A DNA stretch of 64,000 bases from an uncultured Schlesneria sp. (GCA_903871875.1 CAIQIR010000072.1:49925-113924), one strand, 5' to 3'; numbered from the stretch's first letter, positions 8,819-18,388 are shown. A program made the numbers and translations. Notes: generated by a model not told the origin, from the sequence alone.

Positions 8819-10288
8819 ATGCGAACCGCCGTGCTGGACCGAACCCGTCAATTTTTCGGTATTGATGACGGATCCATCTTCGCCGCGTTTCAGGCCCCCA
8901 TCCAACGGCTACTGGGGTCGGTTGGCTCTTCAAACCGAAGCCGCAATTCGTCACCGTCGCAGCCACCTCGGAAAAACACATATTGGCTAATGTCAGCGGT
9001 CCTGGCACCGGCAGCCATCGGAATCGCCTACGAACCCTGGAAAGATTACGAACCCTGGAAAGATGTGGTTCACGGCTCGGCATCGACCGAAGTGTCGAAG
9101 AAAGTTGACGCTCGGTCGGTGACGGTTGACCGCCCCACCCATGTTGCGACGGCGAGTGTGGTCTTGCCCACCACGTTCCGACCATGGCAAACGACCACCT
9201 TGCATTCACGCGTCAACGGCTATCTGGCCGCCTGGAAATTTGACCTGGGCCAAACAGTGAAAGCGGGCGAGGTCATGGCCGAGATTGAAACCCCTGAACT
9301 TGATCAGGAACTGGCCACGGCCGAGGCACTCGTACACGAAGCGTTTGCCGCTACCGCTCAGGCCAAAGCCGAACGGGTGGAGGCGGAAGCCGATTTGAAA
9401 GTGGCGGAAGCACAACTGGTTCGAGCCCAGGCCGAAGTCGGTCTGACGAGAAGCCAATTGGTCCGCCGAAAAGAACTGCTCACGAAGAGTGTGGTCAGCC
9501 AGGAAGATTACGAGACATTCTCGACGCAGGTGGATACGCGAGCGGCGGAAGTGGCTGCCGCGGAATCGGATCTGGTCCGTCGCCGTAAAAATCTGGACAC
9601 GCGCTCGGCCGTCATTGACGCCCGCGAAGCGACAGCCCAAAGCCGACAGGCCAACGTTGATCGGCTGCGACAGTTGCAATCGTTCAAGTGGATCACCGCA
9701 CCGTTCGATGGTGTTGTCACGAAGCGCTGGACCGAAGTGGGCATGCTGATCACGGCAGGGCAGTCATCGCTCTACGTCGTGGAAGATCTCAGCCGCATCC
9801 GCGTGCAAATGAACGTTCCACAAACCTACGCGCTGCAGACCACCGTCGGGTCCACCGCGACGATCCGCGTGCCCGAATCAAACGGAATTGTCGTTCAAGG
9901 AGCGATTACTCGGATTGCCGAATCACTCGATTCCACCAACCGGACGATGCTGGCCGAAATTGAACTCGAGAATTCGTCCCGTCGATTCCAGCCGGGGATT
10001 TACGCCCAGGTGACGCTCAGTACGACGCAAAGTGGCGATTCATGGACGATTCCAACAAATACCGTCTCGATGAAAGTGGAAGGGCCGCACGTGGCGATTG
10101 TGAACGAACAGGACCAAATCGAAATTAAGCGAGTCAGCCTGGGACGAGATCTGGGCAACCGGGTCGTGGTACTGGAAGGGATTCGCGGCGATGAACGGCT
10201 GGTGGTGAATCCGAGTGACGATCTGGTCCCTGGATTGCCCATCCAAGTTCGCCCAGGTTCCTCGGAAGAAGAGGTCGCCCGACGCTAG
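8819..10288 (+). CDS. RND efflux periplasmic adaptor (membrane fusion protein)
   Basis: 489 residues from the ATG at 8819, chosen because AAAGGGA lies 8 bases upstream; an in-frame ATG at 8780 has no clear ribosome site. After a short basic N-terminus comes one membrane-anchor segment (WLMSAVLAPAAIGIAY). The adaptor order follows: first barrel/lipoyl half with VNGYLAAWKFDLGQTVKAGE, a long alpha-helical hairpin rich in Ala, Glu and Arg (about residues 150-265), the second lipoyl half (FDGVVTKRWTEVGMLI), a beta-barrel, and a membrane-proximal domain ending GLPIQVRPG. It should bridge the RND pump to an outer-membrane channel. Pump before adaptor is the reverse of the usual order. An 18-bp tandem duplication just after the membrane anchor is annotated separately. 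Confidence 0.93.
   Translation: MRTAVLDRTRQFFGIDDGSIFAAFQAPIQRLLGSVGSSNRSRNSSPSQPPRKNTYWLMSAVLAPAAIGIAYEPWKDYEPWKDVVHGSASTEVSKKVDARSVTVDRPTHVATASVVLPTTFRPWQTTTLHSRVNGYLAAWKFDLGQTVKAGEVMAEIETPELDQELATAEALVHEAFAATAQAKAERVEAEADLKVAEAQLVRAQAEVGLTRSQLVRRKELLTKSVVSQEDYETFSTQVDTRAAEVAAAESDLVRRRKNLDTRSAVIDAREATAQSRQANVDRLRQLQSFKWITAPFDGVVTKRWTEVGMLITAGQSSLYVVEDLSRIRVQMNVPQTYALQTTVGSTATIRVPESNGIVVQGAITRIAESLDSTNRTMLAEIELENSSRRFQPGIYAQVTLSTTQSGDSWTIPTNTVSMKVEGPHVAIVNEQDQIEIKRVSLGRDLGNRVVVLEGIRGDERLVVNPSDDLVPGLPIQVRPGSSEEEVARR
9029..9064 (+). repeat. Exact 18-bp tandem duplication in the adaptor gene
   Basis: TACGAACCCTGGAAAGAT occurs twice back to back (9029-9046 and 9047-9064). It encodes YEPWKD twice, immediately after the predicted membrane anchor of the adaptor, and keeps the reading frame. 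Confidence 0.95.
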
Positions 10289-10609
10289 ATGATTTGCCGG
10301 AATCCTTCCTGGCAAAAAGAGTTATTGAAATTCACGATACGACGGATTCGTCAAGATCGGATAGCCGAAGTTTCACAAGATGGAAATAACAGCCTGCACC
10401 TGCTGAAAGCCATCCGCGGTGGATCAACGATTGAACAAACATCCATCTGAATCAGAAATCAGCCATCATGTTTCAAGACCTGAAGAAATTTTCGAACCTT
10501 GCCGTCACTGGTCCGCTCCACTCATGCGGCATATCATCTTGTGTCAACTTGGGGACGCGAGTGACGCGGATCCGATCCACGACCGTGAACGGTATCTTCA
10601 GGTGCTACA
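10289..10609 (+). other. Intergenic region between efflux adaptor and sigma factor genes
   Basis: About 320 bp with no supported gene. Open frames here run into the sigma-factor gene out of frame. It presumably holds the promoter of the sigma-kinase pair; no confident -35/-10 pair or terminator was recognised. Confidence 0.5.
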
Positions 10610-11218
10610 TTGGCAGTCAACGACTCACCCCTCACTCGAGCCAGTCTGCTGTTGCAGATCCGCGATGGATCGAATCACAGCGCCTGGCGAGAGTTCATGG
10701 ATCTCTATGGCCCGGTGGTCTACGGGTTCGCGCGCAAGCGGGGCCTGCAGGACGCGGACGCAGCCGATTTGATGCAAGACGTGATGCGGTCGGTGGCGTC
10801 AGCCATTGGGCAATTGAATTACGACCGTTCGCGCGGGTCATTCGGCGGTTGGCTGTTCACCATCACTCGCAACAAGATTTTCAGTTTTCTGTCCGCCCGC
10901 CGTATTCGACCTCAGGCGGCTGGCGACACGGCGACAAATCAGATGCTGAATTCGCATCCCGAAGCGACCGACGGTTCGGAGACCTGGGAACTCGAGTACC
11001 AGCGGCGGATCGCTTCGCTGGCGATGGAACGAATCAAACACGAATTCCAAGAGACCACCTGGCAGGCCTTTCGACTGACAGCCATGGAAGGGGTCCCGGC
11101 ACCCGACGCCGCTCGGCAGACCGGTCTTTCGCCGGGAGCCGTTTATGTCGCCAAAAGCCGAGTATTGGCTCGCTTGAAGGACGAAGTGGAAACGATCCGG
11201 CGACAGGAAGAAGGTTAA
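10610..11218 (+). CDS. ECF-type RNA polymerase sigma factor
   Basis: A 202-residue sigma-70 family protein of the planctomycete ECF type. Region 2 includes FMDLYGPVVYGFARKRGL, the DAADLMQDV helix and the -10 recognition stretch (RSRGSFGGWLFTITRNKI). Region 4 has a helix-turn-helix in PAPDAARQTGLSPGAVYVAKSRVLARLK. A TTG at 10610 is the only plausible start that keeps region 2 whole. AGGTG lies 5 bases before it. The gene ends one base before the ATG of a Ser/Thr kinase, so the two are translationally coupled. Planctomycete ECF factors paired with such kinases are thought to be controlled by phosphorylation rather than by a classical anti-sigma factor; here the kinase N-terminus also looks zinc-finger-like. 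Confidence 0.92.
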   Translation: MAVNDSPLTRASLLLQIRDGSNHSAWREFMDLYGPVVYGFARKRGLQDADAADLMQDVMRSVASAIGQLNYDRSRGSFGGWLFTITRNKIFSFLSARRIRPQAAGDTATNQMLNSHPEATDGSETWELEYQRRIASLAMERIKHEFQETTWQAFRLTAMEGVPAPDAARQTGLSPGAVYVAKSRVLARLKDEVETIRRQEEG

Positions 11219-11219
11219 C

Positions 11220-13427
11220 ATGAAATCCGAATCCTCTTGTCCGCCGGCGGACGAACTGCGTCAATTACTCGACGGTACGCTGTCTGGTGAGCGGCAGCAG
11301 ATCTGCACTGACCATATGGGCGTTTGTGTGGGTTGTCAGTCTAAACTGGAAGGAATTGCCACCCAAGGCACGAATTTGTCGAGCGTTGTCGAAAGTTTGC
11401 ACGAATCACAACTGCCGGCGAATTCGGGATATTGGGTTGCCGCCCAGGCGCTGGAAGCCGCGGTCGAAGAAACGTTCATTCCCCGGTCGTCGACGCGGCG
11501 CAGCGACATGTCGTTGAATTTCCTCGAAGCACCGAGTGATTCGGCCTATCTGGGACGTCTGGCACAATTCGACGTGATGCGCGTGCTGGGACGAGGAGGG
11601 ATGGGCCTGGTGCTCGAAGCTTTCGATACCCGATTGCAGAGAAACGTTGCGCTGAAGGTTCTGGATCCGGAACTGGCGAACGACGATGTCGCGCGGCAGC
11701 GGTTCTGCCGTGAAGCCCGCGCCGCAGCCTCGATCACGCATGAAAATGTCGTGGCCGTGCATCAAGTTGAAAAATCGGGTGATGAAGGCTTGCCGTATCT
11801 CGTCATGCAACTCATCGCCGGTGAATCTCTCGAACAACGATTGACGCGACTCAACAAGTTGCCCCTGCGAGAGGTTGTGCGGATCAGCATGCAGATCGCG
11901 CACGGTCTGGCAGCCGCTTACTCACAGGGATTGATTCATCGCGATATCAAGCCCGGCAACATTTTATTGGAAGAAGCCCACGACAGCGTCAAGTTAACCG
12001 ATTTCGGCTTGGCCCGAGTCGCAGACGACGTGAAACTGACGCGAACCGGATTCGTTTCGGGCACGCCCATGTACATGGCCCCCGAACAGGCAATGGGCGA
12101 AGAAGCCGATCATCGATCGGACCTCTTCAGCCTGGGCGCCATCATGTATGAAATGTGTGCTGGCCAACCGCCATTCATGGGCAATTCGGCGCTGCTCATT
12201 CTCAAGCAGATTACCGATGCCAAACATCGTCCCCTGCGCGAGCTGAATCCTCAGATCCCCGAATGGTTGGCCGAAACCATCGATCGATTGCTGGCCAAGA
12301 ATCCTGCCGATCGAATTCAGTCGGCCACACATCTGGCCGAGTTACTCGAGTTCCAACTGGCACTGATGAAAACTTCGGAAGATCTGCCAACGGTCTGCAA
12401 GATCGAAGCCGCGAAAGAGGCCAAGCGGAACCGCTTAATCGGGACCGCAATTGGAGTCAGCTTTCTCGCCGTGGGATTAATGGCCGGCATCTTCCTGGCC
12501 AATCGTCCCAAACCGGAAGTTGCTGTGGTTCCGGCCGACGCCCCCCCCGAGATTAAGCCTGTCGCGATTCTCAGCGCCAATGCCGGAACAGTCTGGTCTG
12601 TGGCGTTCGATCGAACCAGCCAAATGGTCGCCATGGGCGTGGAAGACGGTTCTGTCCGATTGTGGGATTTGCCGACCAAAACGGTGAAGGCAACACTCAA
12701 CGCGCACCGGGCCGCCGTCTGGTCATCGCAATTCGCTCATCAAGGTGAGTTGCTGGCCACCGCTGGTGATGATGGCTTGATCAAGCTGTGGAACCCGCCT
12801 GCCGCCGAGCCGTTCAAAACCTTGAAGCACCCCAATGCGGTGCGTGGTCTGGCGTTTTCGCATGACGACAAACTGCTGTATGCCGGCGATCGCGAGGGGG
12901 GCCTGCGTGCCTGGTCGCTGGAGACCGATCAACCTGTCGCCGAAGCACAACAGCCGAGTGCCGTCTATTCCATCGCCATTTCCCCCGATGACGAAACCTT
13001 AGCCACGGCGGGCAGCGACAAAACGGTGCGGTTGTGGAATGCCAAAACGCTGGCGATGAAATTGCCCTTGGACGGGCATTCGGGACCGGTTTACGGAGTG
13101 TCGTTCAATCATGATGGGCATCGATTGGCTTCGGTCGGCTGGGACAAACAGGTGCGACTCTGGGATACCAGCAGTGGCCTATTGGTTAAATCGTGGGACG
13201 GCAACAGCAACGACATTTGGGGAGTTGCCTTCTCTCCCGATGGCTCCAAACTCGCTACCGGTGGGCACGACGGAGCCGTCAAGTTGTGGGACGCACAGAC
13301 CGGCGAACTTTTATCGAGTTATCTCGGCCACAAAATCGCCGTACACACCGTGGCGTTTAACAACGACGGAAGTCTACTCGCTTCCGGCGGCCGAGATGGC
13401 TCGGTCAGAGTCTGGAAAAATGAGTAA
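11220..13427 (+). CDS. Transmembrane Ser/Thr protein kinase with WD40 propeller
   Basis: 735 residues. Residues 1-50 carry a Cys/His-rich segment (H32, C36, C39) resembling the zf-HC2 fold of anti-sigma factors. A Hanks-type kinase follows: glycine loop GRGGMG (124-129), catalytic Lys146, HRD at 240-242, DFG at 261-263 and APEQ at 287-290, so all key residues are present. One membrane helix spans about 406-427. Seven WD40 repeats fill about 448-735, enough for one complete propeller, probably outside the cytoplasm. The gene starts one base after the sigma-factor stop. The likely model is that the propeller senses a ligand and the kinase signals to the sigma factor; the signal is unknown. Confidence 0.95.
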   Translation: MKSESSCPPADELRQLLDGTLSGERQQICTDHMGVCVGCQSKLEGIATQGTNLSSVVESLHESQLPANSGYWVAAQALEAAVEETFIPRSSTRRSDMSLNFLEAPSDSAYLGRLAQFDVMRVLGRGGMGLVLEAFDTRLQRNVALKVLDPELANDDVARQRFCREARAAASITHENVVAVHQVEKSGDEGLPYLVMQLIAGESLEQRLTRLNKLPLREVVRISMQIAHGLAAAYSQGLIHRDIKPGNILLEEAHDSVKLTDFGLARVADDVKLTRTGFVSGTPMYMAPEQAMGEEADHRSDLFSLGAIMYEMCAGQPPFMGNSALLILKQITDAKHRPLRELNPQIPEWLAETIDRLLAKNPADRIQSATHLAELLEFQLALMKTSEDLPTVCKIEAAKEAKRNRLIGTAIGVSFLAVGLMAGIFLANRPKPEVAVVPADAPPEIKPVAILSANAGTVWSVAFDRTSQMVAMGVEDGSVRLWDLPTKTVKATLNAHRAAVWSSQFAHQGELLATAGDDGLIKLWNPPAAEPFKTLKHPNAVRGLAFSHDDKLLYAGDREGGLRAWSLETDQPVAEAQQPSAVYSIAISPDDETLATAGSDKTVRLWNAKTLAMKLPLDGHSGPVYGVSFNHDGHRLASVGWDKQVRLWDTSSGLLVKSWDGNSNDIWGVAFSPDGSKLATGGHDGAVKLWDAQTGELLSSYLGHKIAVHTVAFNNDGSLLASGGRDGSVRVWKNE

Positions 13428-13446
13428 CCGACACGGACGGTCTTTG

Positions 13447-13474
13447 CTCACCGTTGTTGTCAACGAACGGTGAG
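13447..13474. terminator. Hairpin between convergent kinase and membrane-protein genes
   Basis: CTCACCGTT (13447-13455) pairs perfectly with AACGGTGAG (13466-13474) around a 10-base loop. It sits in the 60-bp gap between two convergent stops, so it could serve both strands. No strong T-run flanks it. Confidence 0.5.
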
Positions 13475-13487
13475 TTGGCCTCTGACG

Positions 13488-13952
13488 CTATTCAACCGGT
13501 TTCGGCGAAGGTTCTGTCCTCGCACGTGGCCGATGTTGGCAGACAATCAAAGCCACGACCACAACGGAACTGACGAGCATTCCGATCGAGAGCAGGGCCA
13601 ATAATGACATCCAGGCAGGATCGTGGAATCCATTTCCGGCCAGATAACACAACGTCGTCAAAACGGGGCCGATGATCATCAAGAGGACCTGCTGATATCT
13701 ACGAAAGATGATCAGCAGCGCCGTCAGAATCGAAAACACGTCGAACAACACCGAGAATGTTTCCGAGACTCGATTCACGCCATCAAATGCGTCGGGGCGG
13801 CTGTAACCCTCGGTCTGTACTGATAACCAGGTTTTCAGATCGGGCTGAGCTACGGACAGCAGGCAATGAAACCCAACCGCAGGCAGTAACACCATCAACG
13901 CGATGGCGATGCGAACAATGGTCGTCCAGATCTTTAGTGACCGCGACGACAT
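13488..13952 (-). CDS. Small polytopic membrane protein of unknown function
   Basis: 154 residues with about four hydrophobic helices: an N-terminal one (IVRIAIALMVLLPAVGFHCL), two near residues 60-105 and one near 115-140. A basic tail (HRPRARTEPSPKPVE) follows. AAGGATC lies 8 bases before the ATG. No family is recognised. It is convergent with the kinase gene and divergent from the isoprenoid cluster. It could be a regulator or an ordinary housekeeping membrane protein; nothing in the sequence decides. Confidence 0.7.
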   Translation of the reverse strand: MSSRSLKIWTTIVRIAIALMVLLPAVGFHCLLSVAQPDLKTWLSVQTEGYSRPDAFDGVNRVSETFSVLFDVFSILTALLIIFRRYQQVLLMIIGPVLTTLCYLAGNGFHDPAWMSLLALLSIGMLVSSVVVVALIVCQHRPRARTEPSPKPVE

Positions 13953-14306
13953 GGGGTCTGATCCTTGAAAAGAAAATGGTCGGTCCTGCTAGGGCCGATC
14001 ATGGCGAGTTATTGGCACTAGCCCATGATTGCATTCGCTGCGTCGGCAGAAAGCAACCCATCCCAGTTGCTGTCGAGTCCGCCAAACTCGACGGAAACGA
14101 CTCCAAAGCGGTTTCAGAATCAGGCAACACGCCGACGGGTGAGCGATGCGGGTATCGGGCTCGGTCAAAACCAGTCAATTGGCCGGTCGGTGGCACAGGA
14201 GGATTGTCATCCCTTCGCCACTGTGGTTAACTCTTTGATACTCTCCCACTGCGAAAGCGTCTTTCCAGGGAACGAGAGGATTTCTGTCGGGAAGCGGAAG
14301 ACCATC
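13953..14306 (+). other. Divergent intergenic region upstream of the isoprenoid cluster
   Basis: About 350 bp between divergent genes, presumably with the promoters of both. An open frame runs through it into the downstream gene, but the downstream ATG at 14307 has a clear GGAAG and fits better. No recognisable operator, riboswitch or RNA gene was seen. Confidence 0.5.
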
Positions 14307-14780
14307 ATGACCTCCGATTACGTAACGCCGACAGCCGCCGAAGCCGTCGATCGCTGCCAAATCATTTTCGCTCATGCCTGGATGGTCCGCACATTCGTTA
14401 AACACAGCGAAGTCGTGGAAGACTTTCCGGAATTAATGCAGATTGTCCGCTCGGTTTTCGACACCTGTCGGGCATTGGAGCCCAAGGTGGATCAGCCGCT
14501 CGACTACCTCACAACATTGCGTAAAAAAATCGGGAAGTTGCGGACGGCCACAGAACAATTCGGTCTCGATGCACCGCTGGCCTCCGATCACACCAACTTC
14601 CGGCAAGCGGTGATTTCGATGAACGGTTGTCTCGACGAGTTGGAAACGATCCTGAAATTGTTTCCGCCTGCTGCTCCGCCAGCGATGCCGGCGAACTTTC
14701 GACCGGGGGTCGCGTCGGTTAATGTGGTGTCCGTCACGGACTCTCCTGCCGTGGATGAATCGTCTGCCGAAATGAACTGA
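14307..14780 (+). CDS. Small helical protein heading the isoprenoid cluster
   Basis: 157 residues, start chosen at the ATG with GGAAG 8 bases upstream. The first 115 residues look wholly alpha-helical (HAWMVRTFVKHSE, LMQIVRSVFDTCRALE, LDYLTTLRKKIGKL). The last 40 are Pro/Ala/Val-rich and probably disordered. No signal peptide or catalytic motif is visible and no family is recognised. It is the first gene of a plus-strand run that continues with a GcvH-like carrier, a ferredoxin, a terpene cyclase and a prenyl synthase, so it may be an accessory or scaffold protein for that pathway. This role is inferred from position only. Confidence 0.75.
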   Translation: MTSDYVTPTAAEAVDRCQIIFAHAWMVRTFVKHSEVVEDFPELMQIVRSVFDTCRALEPKVDQPLDYLTTLRKKIGKLRTATEQFGLDAPLASDHTNFRQAVISMNGCLDELETILKLFPPAAPPAMPANFRPGVASVNVVSVTDSPAVDESSAEMN

Positions 14781-14864
14781 AAAAACTGGCCAAGCCAGCT
14801 GCACCCTCCATAATAACCCGCCGGACATTGATACACCCCATGTTGTTGCACTCGGTACGTGCTC

Positions 14865-15317
14865 ATGACTGATCCGCTCGTGTTTATGATGGGCAAGTTT
14901 GAAGCCCGAATACCGGTCGACCGCCGTTATTTCGAGTCGCACGTCTGGGTAATGCCAGCCGGAGAATTGCTGCGCATTGGCTTTACTTCGTACGCTGTCA
15001 GGTTGTTGCAGGACGTCTATTTTTTGGATTGGCAGATCGATCCGGAAACCGATGTCCGGCGCAAGCAAACAATTGGTGAGGTCGAAAGTTCAAAAGCGGT
15101 TTCGACGCTGTATGCTCCGGCAGATGGCCGCGTCGTCCGGTTTAATGAAGCGTTGCTGAATGATCCGTCGTTGATTAATGCCGACAATTACGAGCGAGGT
15201 TGGCTTTACGAGTTCGCCACCTCGGAACCGCTGTTGTCGCCAGAGGATTATCTGAAGGTTCTGGAGGCTGGCTGGGAACAGACACAGCGACTGCTGAAGA
15301 ATCAGTTTAACGAATGA
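14865..15317 (+). CDS. GcvH-like lipoyl carrier protein
   Basis: 150 residues. The fold matches glycine cleavage H protein: an entry strand (RYFESHVWV), a second strand block (LLRIGFTSYAVRLLQDVYFLDW) and the lipoylation hairpin GEVESSKAVSTLYAPADG with the acceptor Lys77. The C-terminal helix segment includes GWLYEFATSEPLLSPEDYLKVLE. A GTG six bases upstream is an alternative start. No glycine-cleavage T or P protein is nearby. The neighbours are a ferredoxin and prenyl-chain enzymes, so this is more likely a dedicated lipoyl carrier, as in other stand-alone GcvH-like proteins. That lipoate is attached here is inferred from the conserved Lys context. Confidence 0.85.
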   Translation: MTDPLVFMMGKFEARIPVDRRYFESHVWVMPAGELLRIGFTSYAVRLLQDVYFLDWQIDPETDVRRKQTIGEVESSKAVSTLYAPADGRVVRFNEALLNDPSLINADNYERGWLYEFATSEPLLSPEDYLKVLEAGWEQTQRLLKNQFNE

Positions 15318-15338
15318 CGTTGTAGAAAGAGCCGTGTT

Positions 15339-16442
15339 ATGGCTGGGCGTAAATTAACCGTCGTGATCTCGCAAGCTCCGGGAAAGAACCCGGTCAAGCG
15401 GCAACTCGAAGAAGAGATTGCTACTCGGCTGATGCTTTCCGGGACGGCGGAGGTATCGATCGTGCCGCACCTGTATGATCTGACGGCCGATCACACCGGT
15501 ATGCTATGGCTAAAATCACTCAAAGGCGACCTGGTCGTACTGGGCTGGCTGTACCCTCGCGCGATTCGTTGGGTGCTCGATCGCAACGGCGTCAAAGGGA
15601 AAGAGGCCGAATCGAAACTGAATCTCGCGGATTCCGATGACCAGGACGAAGAACAGGAAGCGATCGAAGCCGATGCGCCACAGGGAATCGGTGCCGTGAA
15701 CGTTCCGAACCGATTGATCTACGCCATCGATCTGCGCAACGATCCCAATCCGCAAACCTATCTCGACGAAATTAAACGTCTGGCAGAAGTGGTGTCCGTG
15801 CCACTCGTCCAGTTATCCGGACTGTTCGGTAGCTCAGCACCGACAAACGGATTCCATTCGGCTCCGGCTCCTGCCTCGAGACCCACGAATGGTGTAAGCT
15901 CGCATCACGCTGCGGTGACTCCTGCGGAACCCACATCGAACGGTGCCGCGGCGTCCATGCCGCCCACAGCGCCCGTTGTGATTGAAGGCACGGACGTCCG
16001 TCGGCGATGGTATCCGGTGATCGATTACAGCCGCTGTACGAACTGCATGGAATGTCTCGATTTTTGTTTGTTCGGAGTGTACGGCGTCGATCTCTTGGAC
16101 CGCATTCTGGTCGAGCAGGAAGATAACTGCAAAAAGGGCTGCCCGGCCTGTAGTCGCGTCTGTCCCGCAAATGCGATCGTTTTCCCCGAGCACAAAACTC
16201 CCGCCATCGCCGGCGCGGCAGGGGGGGCTGTCGAAGACTTCAAAATCGACTTGTCGAAATTGTTTGGCGCCCCTTCGGCCTTGGAGATGGCCGTCCTGGA
16301 ACGAGACGTCGAACTGGTGGCTGATGGACGCACGGCTGTGGGGACGGCCGTGGGCCTGCCCAAACGACAATCAGGCTCATCCGAAAAACCTCGGGATGCC
16401 TTGGACGATTTGATGGACGGTCTCGATTCGCTGGACCTTTGA
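15339..16442 (+). CDS. Two-cluster 4Fe-4S ferredoxin-type protein
   Basis: 367 residues. The N-terminal 110 residues form an uncharacterised alpha/beta domain ([20 protein letters not shown], then [18 protein letters not shown]). A Pro/Ala/Thr-rich linker covers about 165-215. The redox module has [11 protein letters not shown] and then [15 protein letters not shown], enough cysteines for two [4Fe-4S] clusters. The C-terminus is acidic. No signal peptide, so cytoplasmic. It starts 21 bp after the GcvH-like gene and its stop abuts or overlaps the cyclase start. It probably passes electrons to or from a cluster enzyme, perhaps with the lipoyl carrier; partner and direction are unknown. Confidence 0.88.
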   Translation: MAGRKLTVVISQAPGKNPVKRQLEEEIATRLMLSGTAEVSIVPHLYDLTADHTGMLWLKSLKGDLVVLGWLYPRAIRWVLDRNGVKGKEAESKLNLADSDDQDEEQEAIEADAPQGIGAVNVPNRLIYAIDLRNDPNPQTYLDEIKRLAEVVSVPLVQLSGLFGSSAPTNGFHSAPAPASRPTNGVSSHHAAVTPAEPTSNGAAASMPPTAPVVIEGTDVRRRWYPVIDYSRCTNCMECLDFCLFGVYGVDLLDRILVEQEDNCKKGCPACSRVCPANAIVFPEHKTPAIAGAAGGAVEDFKIDLSKLFGAPSALEMAVLERDVELVADGRTAVGTAVGLPKRQSGSSEKPRDALDDLMDGLDSLDL

Positions 16443-16456
16443 TCGGCTTTGCTCGT

Positions 16457-18388
16457 ATGTCGAATGGGGATCGTCTTCGTCGTGGCTATGAATTGGCGGC
16501 GAAAGCGTTAATGGACGAAGCGACTGCGGAAGGACCGTGGACCGGCGAACTTTCGTCGTCACCGCTCTCAACCGCGACAGCTGTCACCGCGTTGGAGTTG
16601 GTTGGGCGGCAGGAAACTGCCCGCGCCGCGGAATTCGAACCGCTCATCCAGCAAGGCCTGCGTTGGCTCGGCGAGCACCAGAACGCCGACGGCGGCTGGG
16701 GTGACACAGTTCTCAGTCACAGCAATATCTCGACCACGACGCTCGCCTATGCCAGTTTCCATCTCGTAAGATCCCGCGGGCTGACGGCCACTCGAGCGGA
16801 AACATCACCAACAGGCGATTCCCGCGAACGCGAACTGATCGCACTTGCCAAATCCTATCTCGACCGCCACGGCGGCTTTGATGCGATTCGAAAACGCTAT
16901 GGCAAGGATCACACCTTTTCCGTGCCGATCCTGACCCAGTGTGCCTTGGCCGGACTGATTCCCTGGCGTGAAATCACGCCGTTGCCGTTCGAACTGGGCT
17001 GGTTACCACACTGGTTCTATCGTTGGATTCGTCTGCCCGTGGTCAGCTATGCCTTGCCCGCACTGATTGCCATCGGACAGGTGCGGCACCATTTAGCCCC
17101 CTCTCGAAATCCGCTAATCCGCTGGATCAGGCAGCTCGCGGTCGAACCCACGTTGCGTCGTTTGACACAGATTCAGCCGGAAAGTGGCGGCTTTCTGGAA
17201 GCAACGCCGCTGACGAGTTTTGTCACGATGAGTCTGGCCGCCATGCGGCGATCCGATCACCCTGTCACACGGCGTGGCGTCGATTTCCTGAAGGCTTCGA
17301 TCCGCCCGGACGGTAGCTGGCCAATCGATACCAATCTGGCGACCTGGGTGACGACGCTGTCGGTCAATGCGCTGCGGCCGGAATCGCTGCCTGAACCTCA
17401 GGCCCAGTCGATCGGGAGATGGTTACTCCAGCAGCAACACCGGATTGTCCATCGTTACACCAACGCAGATCCCGGTGGTTGGGCCTGGACGGATCTTTCC
17501 GGCGGCGTCCCTGATGCGGATGACACGCCGGGGGCCGTGCTCGCGCTCTTGAAGTTGAACCCGTCACATCCCGAATTTCGTTCGTCGCTGGCGGCGGCGG
17601 TGGAATGGTTGATCAATCTGCAGAATCGTGACGGAGGCTGGCCGACCTTTTGCCGAGGGTGGGGAGCGCTGCCGTTTGATCGCAGCACGGCCGACCTGAC
17701 GGCGCACGCACTACGAGCGATTCGTGCTTGGCGCGACGCACGGGGTTCTAAGCCATCCGCTCCAGACACCGAATTGATCCGTCGCTCAGACCGGGCGGTG
17801 GAACTCGGGTTCGCCTTTCTTACCCGAACGCAGCGCGCTGACGGCACCTGGCTGCCGCTGTGGTTCGGCAATCAGTTTTCTGCCGACGAAGAAAATCCCG
17901 TTTACGGTGTCTGCCGGGTGCTGGCGGCTTATCGCGATTGGAATCGCTGGACGGACCCCGAAGCCCAGCGAGCCCTGACTTGGTTGGCATCTGTTCAGAA
18001 TGCCGACGGCGGTTGGGGCGGGGCTGCCGACACGCCGTCTTCCACCGAAGAAACGGCTCTGGCGGTCGAAACGTTGCAACCGAACGACAGCATCGGAACC
18101 TTACGAGATAGCCAGTTTCGGAAAGACTTGCTTGCCACCGAATCGTCTCAATCGGCAAACCCACGTTCAGGCTCGGAAATCTCGCCCATCTCGCCGGTCG
18201 ATTTTGACGGTGCCTACCGCCGCGGATTGGACTGGCTATTGGAAAAAGTCGAGTCGGGGAGGTTTCGAGATCCTGCTCCGATCGGACTTTACTTCGCCAA
18301 GCTGTGGTATTTTGAGCGTCTATATCCAATAATCTTCACAGTCTCGGCTTTGGCTCGGGCGATCGACCAAACGAGTCAAACCAAATAA
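16457..18388 (+). CDS. Class II terpene cyclase, squalene-hopene cyclase-like
   Basis: About 643 residues, the usual length of squalene-hopene cyclases. An in-frame TTG at 16439 would overlap the ferredoxin stop and add six residues. Several QW repeats (QxxxGxW) are visible: QNADGGW near residue 81, QNRDGGW, QRADGTW and a second QNADGGW near the C-terminus (numbering from the TTG). The catalytic Asp motif is intact as DADDT at 359-363, in the context GGWAWTDLSGGVPDADDT that closely follows the SHC pattern. A TADLTAHAL segment and a C-terminal IGLYFAKLWY also match. The enzyme should protonate and cyclise a polyprenyl substrate. Whether that is squalene or the product of the adjacent synthase is open. 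Frequent annotation as a generic prenyltransferase would understate it. Confidence 0.88.
   Translation: MSNGDRLRRGYELAAKALMDEATAEGPWTGELSSSPLSTATAVTALELVGRQETARAAEFEPLIQQGLRWLGEHQNADGGWGDTVLSHSNISTTTLAYASFHLVRSRGLTATRAETSPTGDSRERELIALAKSYLDRHGGFDAIRKRYGKDHTFSVPILTQCALAGLIPWREITPLPFELGWLPHWFYRWIRLPVVSYALPALIAIGQVRHHLAPSRNPLIRWIRQLAVEPTLRRLTQIQPESGGFLEATPLTSFVTMSLAAMRRSDHPVTRRGVDFLKASIRPDGSWPIDTNLATWVTTLSVNALRPESLPEPQAQSIGRWLLQQQHRIVHRYTNADPGGWAWTDLSGGVPDADDTPGAVLALLKLNPSHPEFRSSLAAAVEWLINLQNRDGGWPTFCRGWGALPFDRSTADLTAHALRAIRAWRDARGSKPSAPDTELIRRSDRAVELGFAFLTRTQRADGTWLPLWFGNQFSADEENPVYGVCRVLAAYRDWNRWTDPEAQRALTWLASVQNADGGWGGAADTPSSTEETALAVETLQPNDSIGTLRDSQFRKDLLATESSQSANPRSGSEISPISPVDFDGAYRRGLDWLLEKVESGRFRDPAPIGLYFAKLWYFERLYPIIFTVSALARAIDQTSQTK

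Noticed and set aside
14865..15317. Calling the lipoyl carrier the glycine cleavage H protein (gcvH).
   Set aside because: No T, P or L protein genes are nearby and the context is isoprenoid metabolism; the lipoyl fold is clear but not the pathway.
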